A DNA stretch of 64,000 bases from Streptomyces sp. SID8374 (lineage in GTDB: Bacteria > Actinomycetota > Actinomycetes > Streptomycetales > Streptomycetaceae): contig NZ_WWGH01000001.1 in assembly GCF_009865135.1 (NCBI RefSeq), positions 2,480,001 to 2,544,000 on the forward strand, given 5' to 3'. Both the position numbers and the translations under genes were made by a program. Shown here piece after piece: positions 7,118 through 15,183 of the stretch (position 1 is its first letter; every line of letters starts with the position of its first letter). The notes beneath the pieces were generated by a model, which had not been told where the DNA came from, did not search any database, and was given only the letters and a program-made list of their open reading frames with translations.

Positions 7118-8116
7118 TTGGTTAAGCGGACGGGCAGAACGTGGGCGCTTCCGGACTCACGCCGACGAGAGTGGGTGGTTGCCGGGGTCGCCCTTGGTGT
7201 GGCTGGGGTCATGGGGCTTCATCGGGTGATCCCCAACTCCCCTGGGCGGGTGGGGAGTCTGGTCGAGTCCTTTCTGCCGTGGGGCGGGGGCGTTGTCGTC
7301 CTGTTGTTTGTCGTCGCCCTCGTGCGGCGGTCCGGTGTCGCCCTTGTGGCTCTGCTGCTGCCCGTGGGTGTCTGGGTGCAGGGCTTTGGGGGGTTGCTCC
7401 TGCCCGGGGCCGGCGCCGAGTCCGGGGCGCGGGAGTTGGTCGTTGTGCAGCACAACGTCAGTGATGAGAACCCCGATCCGGCCGGGACCGCCCGGGCCCT
7501 TCTCGTGGCCGGGGGTGATCTCGTTGCGCTGGAGGAGGTGGTGACGCCTGCGTTGGCCGTGTACGAGGACGTTCTCCGGGGCGACTATCCGCATCACGTC
7601 GTCCACGGCACCGTCGGGCTCTGGTCCAAGTACCCGATCAGGGAAGATCAGTTGGTTGATATTCGGCCTCAGGGGTTCGAAGCAGGGTGGAGTCGGGGGC
7701 TGCGTGCCGTCGTGGCGACGCCGTACGGGGATGTCGCCGCTTACGTCGCTCATCTGCCCTCCGTACGGGTCGGGGCCCGCGGGCTCGCCTCCTCTTCGCG
7801 GGATGAAAGCGCCCGGATGCTGGGGGATCTCATCCGGCGCGAGGAGGAGCAGGCCGTGATCCTCATGGGGGACCTCAACAGCACCGTCGACGATCGCGGA
7901 CTGGAGCCGTTGACCTCGCAGTTGAACGTTGCCGAGCGCGGGTTCGCCTTCAGTTATCCCGCCGCCCTCCCCGTGGCCCGGATCGATCAGGTCCTGGCCC
8001 GGTCCGGCCGCGTCAGTCACATGCGTACGTTGCCTGCCACCGACAGCGACCACCTGCCCGTCGCCGCCCGCGTCACCCTCGACCCGCTCCCGCCCTCAGG
8101 CCGTCCTGCCCCGTAG
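7118..8116 (+). CDS. Membrane-anchored endonuclease/exonuclease/phosphatase family protein
   Basis: A 332-residue protein. The N-terminal 95 residues hold two or three hydrophobic segments (WVVAGVALGVAGVMGL; GGVVVLLFVVALV; GVALVALLLPVGVWV), which would anchor it in the membrane with the catalytic domain outside. From about residue 107 the metal-dependent hydrolase fold is clear: VVVQHNV, then LVALEEV with the metal-binding Glu, ILMGDLNST, and the closing TDSDHLPV with the catalytic Asp-His. Substrates of this superfamily include DNA, RNA, phospholipids and inositol phosphates, and the sequence does not decide among them. The start is TTG 7118 behind AAAGGACG. The 3' end overlaps the convergent minus-strand gene by 21 nt. 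Confidence 0.8.
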   Translation: MVKRTGRTWALPDSRRREWVVAGVALGVAGVMGLHRVIPNSPGRVGSLVESFLPWGGGVVVLLFVVALVRRSGVALVALLLPVGVWVQGFGGLLLPGAGAESGARELVVVQHNVSDENPDPAGTARALLVAGGDLVALEEVVTPALAVYEDVLRGDYPHHVVHGTVGLWSKYPIREDQLVDIRPQGFEAGWSRGLRAVVATPYGDVAAYVAHLPSVRVGARGLASSSRDESARMLGDLIRREEEQAVILMGDLNSTVDDRGLEPLTSQLNVAERGFAFSYPAALPVARIDQVLARSGRVSHMRTLPATDSDHLPVAARVTLDPLPPSGRPAP

Positions 8117-9145
8117 CGCGTCCGCCTTCGCCACCGCCACGAAGCGTTGGCGCCAGGTCATGTCGGGCGGGAAGTCGTAGGTGTCCGTGTCGACCATCCA
8201 GCCCGCGTACGCCGTTGCCCGGCGGCAGTCCGCGCACTCCGTCTCGTCGCCCAGCGGGCGGAAGAGGTGCTCCTCTTCCTCGTCCTCGGTGCCTGTGCAG
8301 ACGATCAGGGGCTTGACCGGTGGGGGCGGTGGCTCCGGGGGCGCGGCGGGGGCCGGTGGTACCGGGCACTTGTGGGTCAGCCGGTGGCGCAGGAAGCCGA
8401 ACGCCGAGCGCACCCCCGCCTCGGGGGGTTCGGCCAGGAGGGCGTGGCGTAGCTCCGACTCCGACAGGCCGCGCTCCAGCCACTTGGCCGCCTCCACCGC
8501 CAGGGTGCGCGCCTCGCCCACCCCCAGGAGCAGTTCACGGCGTGAGTGGCGTAGGGAGAGCAATACCCGTTCCGCCCGCGTCAGTTGTGGGGGTGGCGGC
8601 TCCTCCTCCACTTGCTGCGCGGGGGTTTGTTCGCGTGCGGCTTTCGTCTGCTGCTCCGGTTCGGAGGGTGGGTGGGGAGTGTTCTCAACATGGTGTTCTT
8701 CCTCCGGTTCATAGCCACCGGCCGGCCGAGGAGTCGGCTCACCGACCGTCGGAGACTGCGTACTCGGTGGTGGGCAGGGCTGTTCGGCCTGCCGTAAGCG
8801 GTCCGCGTTCGGCGTCAGCCTGGCGCGTACCGCCTTCGCCTCGTCCCGCGTCAGCGGCGTATTCGAGAAGAGCTGCTCCGTGAGCCAGCGGCCGCCGTCG
8901 CCCTGGGACCGCCACTCGTGGACGTAGCCGTGCTCCACCAGTTGCTTCTTGGCCTGCTGGTACGAGCGGCCCTTCATGTCCAGCTTCCGGGCCAGTTCGC
9001 CGAGCGGGCGCTCCGTGGCGGATTCGGGGAGGCCCTGGACGTACAGGAGGAGGATCTTGGCGTCGCTGTTCATCCGGCGCGAGCGTACGACGGTGTGCGG
9101 AGCCTTGGTCCAGCCCGAAGAGGGCGCGATAGCATGACGCAGCAT
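8096..9145 (-). CDS. Winged-helix DNA-binding protein of the Streptomyces MarR/DnaD-like type
   Basis: A 349-residue protein. Residues about 25-90 form a winged helix (AKILLLYVQGLPES, LGELARKLDMKGRSYQQAKKQL, HGYVHEWRS). A Pro/Glu-rich linker (about 120-185) follows, then a helical segment (LTRAERVLLSLRHSRRELLLGV) and a C-terminal part with ECADCRR. Similar proteins occur widely in streptomycetes, usually annotated as helix-turn-helix or MarR-like; their targets are unknown to me. I chose ATG 9145, with AGGACC about 11 nt upstream, since the internal ATG at 9073 has no ribosome site. It converges with and overlaps the endonuclease-fold gene at its 3' end and diverges from the small 9375 gene. 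Confidence 0.65.
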   Translation of the reverse strand: MLRHAIAPSSGWTKAPHTVVRSRRMNSDAKILLLYVQGLPESATERPLGELARKLDMKGRSYQQAKKQLVEHGYVHEWRSQGDGGRWLTEQLFSNTPLTRDEAKAVRARLTPNADRLRQAEQPCPPPSTQSPTVGEPTPRPAGGYEPEEEHHVENTPHPPSEPEQQTKAAREQTPAQQVEEEPPPPQLTRAERVLLSLRHSRRELLLGVGEARTLAVEAAKWLERGLSESELRHALLAEPPEAGVRSAFGFLRHRLTHKCPVPPAPAAPPEPPPPPVKPLIVCTGTEDEEEEHLFRPLGDETECADCRRATAYAGWMVDTDTYDFPPDMTWRQRFVAVAKADALRGRTA

Positions 9146-9374
9146 TTCTGGTGGGTCCTGTCCACTGGGGGTGTAAGGCCCTCGGTGGGTGTTGTCGCAC
9201 CTCCGGGGGCCGCCCCATGCGCGCGGGCGCGCACATAGGGTGATGCCGTCGTCACGCTATCTCGGCCTAACCCTCCACCACCACGCGCACATGCGTTCGC
9301 CTCGTCACCTCAAGTCCCTCTGACGGCGCGCACGATCCGGGTGAAACGGCGAAGAGCGGGCAGGAGGGTCTCTC

Positions 9375-9617
9375 GTGAGCACTTCAGCGATATCAACGGC
9401 CACGCCGATCTACGACCTCCTCGTCCAGGAGCGCGGGGACGCCCTGGCCGAGGCCCGTACCGCCGCCCACCGGACCCAGGACGAGGCACGGCAGGCGCTG
9501 GACTGGAGCAGCGTGCGGATCGCCGCTGCCCAGCGGGAGGAGCGGGCGTTCTCCGCGTTCGGCCGTTCCGATCGCTCCGGTGACGACGACGGGTTTGTAC
9601 GGGTTCTGCCGATGTAG
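9375..9617 (+). CDS. Small hypothetical protein
   Basis: An 80-residue acidic, alanine-rich protein with no membrane segment and no motif I recognise. The GTG start at 9375 follows GGAGGG by 7 nt, a convincing ribosome site, and third-position GC is high. It diverges from the winged-helix gene at 9145 across 229 nt, so the pair could share control. It ends about 100 nt before the convergent end of the discoidin glycosidase gene. Function unknown. Confidence 0.55.
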   Translation: MSTSAISTATPIYDLLVQERGDALAEARTAAHRTQDEARQALDWSSVRIAAAQREERAFSAFGRSDRSGDDDGFVRVLPM

Positions 9618-9723
9618 CCCGCGGCTGCCTCTCCGCGCGCCCTGTCCGGCGTACCGACGTATGGGCGTACGGGATGGGGGCCGCTCCATGTGGGAACGGC
9701 CCCCGGTGATCACTGGAGCCGGA

Positions 9724-11937
9724 TCAGCTGTAGATGCCGAACTCGTGCAGCGAGTAGCCCCAGCCCGTGCCCCGGGCCGTGAGGTGGAGCCGTACGTGGC
9801 GGGCCGTTTCGGTCAGGGCGATGGTGTCCACGTCACCGTTGCCGTTCGTCGTGGTGTGGACCGTACGCCAGGACGTGCCGTCGTCCGAGACCTGGACCTC
9901 GTACGACTTGGCGTACGCCGGGTCCCACACCAGTTGCAGGGTGCGGAGGGGTGTCCGTGCGCCGAGGTCGACCGCTATCCACTGCGGGTCGCTCCAGTCG
10001 CTGGCCCAACGGGTGTCGAGGCGGCCGTCGGTGGCGCGCTCCGGCGGGCAGGGGCAGTCGCCGTACGACGCCTGCGAGCTGGAGGCCGTGGTGGGCTTGC
10101 CGAGGGCCACGTTGGTGCCGGTCATCGGCGGGGCGACGACCTTGACCGACTTCGTCTCGATGCCCGCGTTGCCCTTGCCGTCCTCCGACTGGATGTAGAC
10201 CTTCCACACCCCGAGCTTCTCGGGCGCGGTGACCGCGAACGTACCGTTGCCCGTCGACCTGAACCGCGCCGGGACGAGCCCCTTGTCGCCGCTGGCGTAG
10301 TTGCCGCTGAGGAAGATCTTGTTCGTCACCGGGTCGTTCTCGGGGTCGCGGATGTCCGCCCGTACGGTGAACTCCCCGCCCGCCGGGGCCGATCCGGCCG
10401 GCGTCACCGTCATGTTGCTGATCACCGGCGGCAGGTTGTCACCGTTGTTGGAGCCCGTGAACGCCTTCTTCACCGAGTAGTACGACAGCCGCTTCAGGCC
10501 GTCGGGGATCAGGTTGAACCACACCCCGCCGAAGTCGTGCTCCAGGCCGTAGTGGAAGAGGGTCGCGCCCAGCGCCACGCCCTGGTGGCCCATGGTGCAG
10601 TCCCAGGCCTTGGTGTAGCCGTCGCGCTTCTGTACGTCGGTGGGCTCGTCGGGTACGCCGTTGGCGTCGTCCGGCACCTCCCACTCACCCGCCGGACCGG
10701 TCTCGGTGATGATGTAGGGCTTGGTGTAGCCGCCGTCCACCCAGTCCTTGCGGACGCCGCAGATGTCGCCGTACGCGTTCATCGAGTACAGGTCGAGGTC
10801 CGGGGCGTTGCGCTTGTAGTACGGCCAAGCGCCCGTCCACGCGTCGGTGGAGGTCACCGGGTGGTCGGCGTCGATGGCGTGGATCCGCTTGGCGGCGTCG
10901 TTCACGAAGGTCGTGTACGCGTTGCGCTGTGCCTCCAACTCCGCGCCGCCGTAACAGTTCTGGAGGCCGAGCACGGACTCGTTGCCGACGTTCCACATGA
11001 GGGTCGCGGGGTGGTTCTTGTACGTTTCGACCCACCGGGCGATCTCGGTGAGCATCGTCGACTTGTACGCGGTGTCGGTGACGTAGTTGACGCAGCCGCC
11101 GCTGCCGGGGCCGCCGCCGGGCTGGAGCCAGAAGCCGTTCATCACGCGCAGGCCGTTCGCCGCCGCCGCGTCGAGGAGCGGTTTGGTGCTCGCGTCCGTG
11201 CCCCAGGTGCGGACCGTGTTGACGCCCATCGACTTCAGGTCGGGCATGTAGCGCGGAGCGTCCGCCATCGACGGGCCCCAGGTCAGGCCCTTGACCGTGT
11301 ACGGCTGGCCGCCGACGGTGAGCTGCCACGCGCCCTGCGTGCCCGTGACCTTGACGGCGCCGCCGGCCGGGGGCGGGGTGTCGCCGCCCTGGGTGCCGTA
11401 GACCTGGAACTCCCAGAGGGAGTAGCCGTAGCCGCTGGAGCGGGTGGTGCCGAGCATCCGGACGTAGCGGCCGGAGCCGGTGAGGGCCAGGTCGTCGGTG
11501 CCGCCGTCGGAGTCGGTGACCTTGCGGATGGTGGTCCAGTCCGTGCCGTTGTCGCTGACCTGGATCTCGTACGCCTTCCCGTAGGCGCCCTCCCAGGTCA
11601 GTACGGCGCGGCTCAGGTCGGACCTCTTGCCGAGGTCGATCCGGATCCACTGCGGGTCCGACCACTGGCTGGCCCAGCGGGTGGTGGTGAGGTCGCCGTC
11701 GACGGCCTGTGCGGCGGAGAAGCCGTCGCCCTCCTGCGAGGAGGCGGTGGCGGGCTTGCCCTGGGAGATCAGGGGGTCGGCGGCCCTCGCCTCGGTGGGT
11801 GCGGTGAGGACGGTGAGGGAGGAGGCGAGCAGGGCGGCGAGGGTCAGGGTGAGCGCGGGCCTGCGGAGGGATGGCAGGGCGGGGAGGGTGGGGAGGGCGG
11901 GTCTGCGGAAGTGGGGCAGGGAGGGCAAGGAAGGCAT
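9724..11937 (-). CDS. Secreted glycoside hydrolase (GH2/GH5-like TIM barrel) with two discoidin domains
   Basis: A 737-residue secreted protein. A basic N-terminus and hydrophobic core (LTLTLAALLASSLTVL) form a signal peptide, probably cut after ARA near residue 52. Residues about 55-180 and 605-737 are F5/8-type (CBM32) discoidin domains; each shows the DPQWI.(I/V)DLG and GYSL(W/H)EF signatures. Between them lies a TIM-barrel glycosidase domain (about 195-490) with WNVGNES, giving E320 as likely acid/base, and IITETG, giving E412 as likely nucleophile, then an Ig-like segment. It probably attacks a plant, fungal or bacterial glycan outside the cell; the linkage cannot be told. The start ATG 11937 has AGGAG 6 nt upstream. 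The neighbouring gene has a related discoidin domain, suggesting one degradation task. Confidence 0.85.
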   Translation of the reverse strand: MPSLPSLPHFRRPALPTLPALPSLRRPALTLTLAALLASSLTVLTAPTEARAADPLISQGKPATASSQEGDGFSAAQAVDGDLTTTRWASQWSDPQWIRIDLGKRSDLSRAVLTWEGAYGKAYEIQVSDNGTDWTTIRKVTDSDGGTDDLALTGSGRYVRMLGTTRSSGYGYSLWEFQVYGTQGGDTPPPAGGAVKVTGTQGAWQLTVGGQPYTVKGLTWGPSMADAPRYMPDLKSMGVNTVRTWGTDASTKPLLDAAAANGLRVMNGFWLQPGGGPGSGGCVNYVTDTAYKSTMLTEIARWVETYKNHPATLMWNVGNESVLGLQNCYGGAELEAQRNAYTTFVNDAAKRIHAIDADHPVTSTDAWTGAWPYYKRNAPDLDLYSMNAYGDICGVRKDWVDGGYTKPYIITETGPAGEWEVPDDANGVPDEPTDVQKRDGYTKAWDCTMGHQGVALGATLFHYGLEHDFGGVWFNLIPDGLKRLSYYSVKKAFTGSNNGDNLPPVISNMTVTPAGSAPAGGEFTVRADIRDPENDPVTNKIFLSGNYASGDKGLVPARFRSTGNGTFAVTAPEKLGVWKVYIQSEDGKGNAGIETKSVKVVAPPMTGTNVALGKPTTASSSQASYGDCPCPPERATDGRLDTRWASDWSDPQWIAVDLGARTPLRTLQLVWDPAYAKSYEVQVSDDGTSWRTVHTTTNGNGDVDTIALTETARHVRLHLTARGTGWGYSLHEFGIYS

Positions 11938-12039
11938 TGCGGCTCCTGAAGGGGTGAGGGGGATGCGGGTGCTGAGAAGTGAGGCGATGCGGGTGCTGAG
12001 GGGTGAGGGGACGCGAGTGCTGAGAAGTGAGGGGATGCG

Positions 12040-12071
12040 GACGGCCGCCGTCGGGGAGGACGGCGGCCGTC
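12040..12071. terminator. Hairpin, 13-bp perfect stem
   Basis: Arms GACGGCCGCCGTC (12040-12052) and its exact complement (12059-12071) with a 6-nt loop. Probable terminator downstream of the minus-strand gene ending at 12260, or a barrier before the 11937 promoter. Confidence 0.6.
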
Positions 12072-12174
12072 CGGGGGGAGAGAGCCAGGAGGTGAGCCGG
12101 TGACGCTGAAGGTCGGTGAGTTAGCCAGTGACCGTGCGGGTCGGTGAGTTAGCCGCTGACCGTGGTGGAGTTGC

Positions 12175-12204
12175 CCCGGGGCCGGGGTCAGGCCCGGCCC
12201 CGGG
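12175..12204. terminator. Hairpin, 12-bp perfect stem
   Basis: Arms CCCGGGGCCGGG (12175-12186) and CCCGGCCCCGGG (12193-12204), 6-nt loop. Lies 56 nt after the stop of the minus-strand discoidin/beta-helix gene and is its likely terminator. Confidence 0.65.
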
Positions 12205-12259
12205 AAGCCCTCCCCCGCAGGTCAGAGGTTCACCGCAGAGATTCACCTCGGGGAACCGA

Positions 12260-14479
12260 TCAGGGGAAGGACACCACCGTCGACGGCACCGTCGACGTGC
12301 CCGCCGGGACCGTGGAGGCTCCCGTGTTGTTGATGACGTGGTTGTAGTGGCCCATTCCGCCGAGCGACACCACCAGCAGGCTGTGGAACTTCACGTTCGG
12401 CTTCACCGGGGCCTTGAAACCGTGGTCCTGGCGGATCGTCGGGTCGACGTTGTAGTTGCAGTAGCTGCCCAGACCCCAGCCCTCGTGTACGTCGACCGAG
12501 TCGTCGACCCGGTAGGCGGCGAAGCCCTTGGTGTCGCCGTTCTGGATGGCGGCCTGGTCGGGCGCGTCGTACGCCTTCTCGTTCTGGTAGAAGATCGTCC
12601 GGCCGCGCTCGCCGTACCACTCGACGTCGTACTTGTTGAAGTGCTCCACAAAGAGGCCGGTGGCGAGTACGTCGTCGCCGTACACCCGGACCCCGTAGTC
12701 GGCCCGGTTGGTCTCCCAGCCGACGCCCTCGCCGTGGTCCGCGCGCCACACCCAGGTGTGGTCGATGATCACGTCGTCGCTGTGGACGGCGATGGAAGTG
12801 GTGGCCTTGCCGGCGCCCGCGCCGCCGATGCGGACGTAGACGTCCTGGACGGTGGTGGGGTTGGCGGAGTGGTCCGCTGAGGAGTTCTGCGGGCCGACCT
12901 CCAGCAAGGTCGGGGAGTTGACCGTACCGGCGTCGATCAGGAAGCCGGCGAGCTTGACGCCGTCGACGTCGGCGACCTTCATCGCGGTGACGCCGTTGTC
13001 CGGGATGATCGTCGCGAGGCCGAGGCCGAGGACGACTGTGTTCGCGCGGTTGACGTTGATGGTCTGGTCGACGTGGTAAATGCCGGGCGTGAAAAGGAGG
13101 TTGAGGCCCTGGGCCAGCGCCTGGTTGATCGTGGCGGCGGTGGCGCCGGGCTTGACGACGTAGAACTGGTCCAGGCCGATCGACGTGCCCTGCGGGGTGC
13201 CGTTCCAGGAGACGCCCCGGGCGTCGGTGCGCTTGGCGGGGACGAAGACCTTGTACGTGTTGCCGTCCAGGTGGAGGAACGGCTTCTCACGGGAGATCGG
13301 GGTCGTCTGGAGCGTGGTGTAGCGGGGCTCGGGGAACGAGGTGGCGGGTGCGCCCTCGACGCCCGAGAAGGTCTGGTTCCAGACGGAGTTGGACCAGCCG
13401 CCGATGGAGCTCTCGCGGGTGTACCACTGCTGCTGCGAGTAGTTGCCGACCTGGCCGTCGATCTTGCTGTCGGCGATGTAGCCGCCACTGGCCCAACCGT
13501 AGCCGTCGGGGGCGAGGTTGAGGCCGCCCTTGACGTGCATGCGGCGGAAGGAGGCGGCCTGTGAGACGGCCCAGCGGTTGGTGCCGCTGACCGGGTTCAG
13601 CGCCAGGTTCTCGGCCGAACGCCAGAAGTTCTGCGTGGCGTTGCCGCCGAACCAGCCCGCGTCGACGGTCACGTCACCGTTGATGGTGGTGTCGTCCGGC
13701 TTGAGGCCGAGGCCCGAGATCGAGGTGTAGAAACCGATCTGGGCGTTGAGGTTGTTGTAGGTGCCGGGCTTGAAGAGGAACTGGTGCCGGCCGTTGCCGA
13801 AGTGCGACGCCTCCTGCTGGGCGAACACCTCGTCCAGCTTGGCCTGGATGTTGGGGGTGGAAGGGTCGAAGACGTGCACGTTCGGGCCGAGGTCGCCGCC
13901 GCCGGGCAGTTGCGGGCCGCCGGTGCCGCCGGACTCGCCGTAGACCTTGAACTCCCAGAGCGAGAAGCCGTATCCGGTGCCACGGGCGGTGCCGTACATC
14001 CGGACGTAGCGGGCTTCACCGCTGATGTTCAGGGTGTCCGTGCCGCCGTCGCCGTCGGCGGTCTGGTAGGCGGTCGACCACTCGGAGCCGTTGGCCGAGA
14101 GTTCGATGCGGTAGCCCTTGCCGTAGGCCGTCTCCCAGTCCAGGACCACCTGGCTGATCTGGGTCGTCGCACCGAGGTCGACGCGGATCCACTGCGGGTC
14201 GGAAGCGGCGCTGGACCAACGGGTGTCGGCGTTGCCGTCGACGGCCGCGGCGGCCGGGGTGCCGTAGTTCTCCTCGCTGGAGGCGGTGACCGGCTTGCCC
14301 TGGGAGAGCAGTACGGGTGCGGCCTCGGCCTTCGTGGCGGGGACGAAGGCGAGAAGGGTGGCGGCGAGAGCGGTGGCCATCGCGGCGACGATGCCGCGGG
14401 CCACCGGTCTCGGTCTGCGGGTACGGCGGCCGGTGCCGTGGGACACCGGGGCCGCTGGGGATATGCCGACTGCGGGCAT
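12260..14479 (-). CDS. Secreted discoidin-domain protein with GH55/pectate-lyase-like beta-helix
   Basis: A 739-residue secreted protein. The signal peptide runs to about residue 53 (GIVAAMATALAATLLAF then ATKAEAA). Residues about 55-180 form one F5/8 (CBM32) discoidin domain very like that in the next gene. The remaining 540 residues look like a right-handed parallel beta-helix, with repeated short strands such as GVKLAGFLIDAG, VQDVYVRIGGAG and DVIIDHTWVWRADHG. I read this as GH55/pectate-lyase-like, hence a polysaccharide-active enzyme, but no catalytic residues are certain. The ATG 14479 follows GAGGAG by 6 nt. A consensus-like promoter and a LacI-type operator lie directly upstream, fitting repression until a sugar inducer is present. 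Confidence 0.75.
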   Translation of the reverse strand: MPAVGISPAAPVSHGTGRRTRRPRPVARGIVAAMATALAATLLAFVPATKAEAAPVLLSQGKPVTASSEENYGTPAAAAVDGNADTRWSSAASDPQWIRVDLGATTQISQVVLDWETAYGKGYRIELSANGSEWSTAYQTADGDGGTDTLNISGEARYVRMYGTARGTGYGFSLWEFKVYGESGGTGGPQLPGGGDLGPNVHVFDPSTPNIQAKLDEVFAQQEASHFGNGRHQFLFKPGTYNNLNAQIGFYTSISGLGLKPDDTTINGDVTVDAGWFGGNATQNFWRSAENLALNPVSGTNRWAVSQAASFRRMHVKGGLNLAPDGYGWASGGYIADSKIDGQVGNYSQQQWYTRESSIGGWSNSVWNQTFSGVEGAPATSFPEPRYTTLQTTPISREKPFLHLDGNTYKVFVPAKRTDARGVSWNGTPQGTSIGLDQFYVVKPGATAATINQALAQGLNLLFTPGIYHVDQTINVNRANTVVLGLGLATIIPDNGVTAMKVADVDGVKLAGFLIDAGTVNSPTLLEVGPQNSSADHSANPTTVQDVYVRIGGAGAGKATTSIAVHSDDVIIDHTWVWRADHGEGVGWETNRADYGVRVYGDDVLATGLFVEHFNKYDVEWYGERGRTIFYQNEKAYDAPDQAAIQNGDTKGFAAYRVDDSVDVHEGWGLGSYCNYNVDPTIRQDHGFKAPVKPNVKFHSLLVVSLGGMGHYNHVINNTGASTVPAGTSTVPSTVVSFP

Positions 14480-14508
14480 GCGGGTGCTCCTCGAAATGGA
14501 ACTGCGAT

Positions 14509-14524
14509 GGGAGAGCGCTCTCCC
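14509..14524. promoter_or_regulatory. LacI-family operator, 16-bp palindrome
   Basis: GGGAGAGCGCTCTCCC is a perfect palindrome with the central GCGC typical of actinobacterial LacI-family sugar repressors. It lies 30 nt upstream of the start of the discoidin/beta-helix gene and covers the expected transcription start. Confidence 0.8.
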
Positions 14525-14527
14525 GGA

Positions 14528-14556
14528 ACCTTGCCCGCCGCATCGGTCACGGTCAA
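14528..14556 (-). promoter_or_regulatory. Sigma-70-like promoter of the discoidin/beta-helix gene
   Basis: On the minus strand TTGACC (14556-14551) is followed after 17 nt by CAAGGT (14533-14528), a plausible -35/-10 pair. Transcription would begin near 14521, inside the palindromic operator. Confidence 0.6.
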
Positions 14557-14633
14557 GAATCCTGACACGACTTTTCTTTCGGCGTGGATTAAGTCGATGC
14601 CCCTGCGCGGGGGATGACGTTCAGTCAGGCGCT

Positions 14634-15125
14634 ATGCGGCCGGGCCCCGGCCAACTCGCCGAACAGGTCGATCAGGCCCCCTCGCTGGTCAGTTACCACC
14701 TGCGCAAGCTCGCCGAGCACGGCTTCGTGGCCGAGGCGAGCGGGCACGGCACGGACGGCCGCGAGCGGTGGTGGCGGGTGGCGTCCGAGAAGGGGTGGGG
14801 CTTCCGCGACGCGGACTTCACGGGTACGCCGGAAGGGGCCGCCGCCGTCGGTTCGGTGCTGCGCGGCCTCCTCGACAACCGCTCCGCCCAGTACCGCGCC
14901 TACCTCGAACAGAGCGCCGCCTGGGGCGAGGAGTGGACCGACGCCGCCTTCAGCTCCGAGTGGCTCATGGCCCTGACGTCCACCGAACTCGCTGAGATGA
15001 GCGCCGAGTTGGAGGTCGTCGCCCGGCGGTGGCGGGAGCGCGGCAAGGCCGCCAGGAAGGCGGGCGAGACCGAGGGGCGCGAGCACGTGTCCGTGCATCT
15101 GTACGGGTTCCCGTTCCGGCCCTGA
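14634..15125 (+). pseudogene. 5'-truncated ArsR-type winged-helix regulator
   Basis: A reading frame of 163 residues in the style of the ArsR/HTH_20 regulators that often precede MFS exporters: QLAEQVDQAPSLVSYHLRKL is the recognition region, followed by the wing (GFVAEASGHGTDGRERWWRV) and a helical C-terminus. It lacks the first 25-30 residues such proteins have (helix 1 and the start of helix 2). The sequence before codon 8 does not continue the family in any frame, and ATG 14634 has no clear ribosome site. I read it as a gene that lost its 5' end, perhaps when the discoidin gene region was joined here. It may still be translated at low level. The MFS gene 58 nt downstream would have been its target. 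Confidence 0.5.
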
Positions 15126-15183
15126 GCCCTGAGCCTCGCCTCGCCGCGCGGTCATCCGCGCGGTCCGCACCCGAGGAGACTCC

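Larger units (their letters stand above)
11938..12259. repeat. Intergenic region with 24-bp tandem repeats and a duplicated 28-bp unit
   Basis: The gap between the two discoidin enzyme genes. From about 11946 to 12040 a 24-bp unit (core GCGGGTGCTGAG.GTGAGG) occurs three times with partial copies at both ends. About 12102-12166 holds two copies of a 28-bp unit containing GGTCGGTGAGTTAGCC. Two hairpins (listed separately) lie at 12040-12071 and 12175-12204. No gene is visible; the tandem unit sits where the promoter of the 11937 gene would be. Confidence 0.6.

Noticed and set aside
9580..11949. 789-codon plus-strand open frame
   Set aside because: It is antisense to the discoidin glycosidase, whose sense product has a signal peptide and clear domains. 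Long antisense frames are a normal effect of high GC here.
9724..14479. Homologous discoidin genes as a recent tandem duplication
   Set aside because: Only the N-terminal discoidin domains are alike; the catalytic parts have different folds (TIM barrel against beta-helix).
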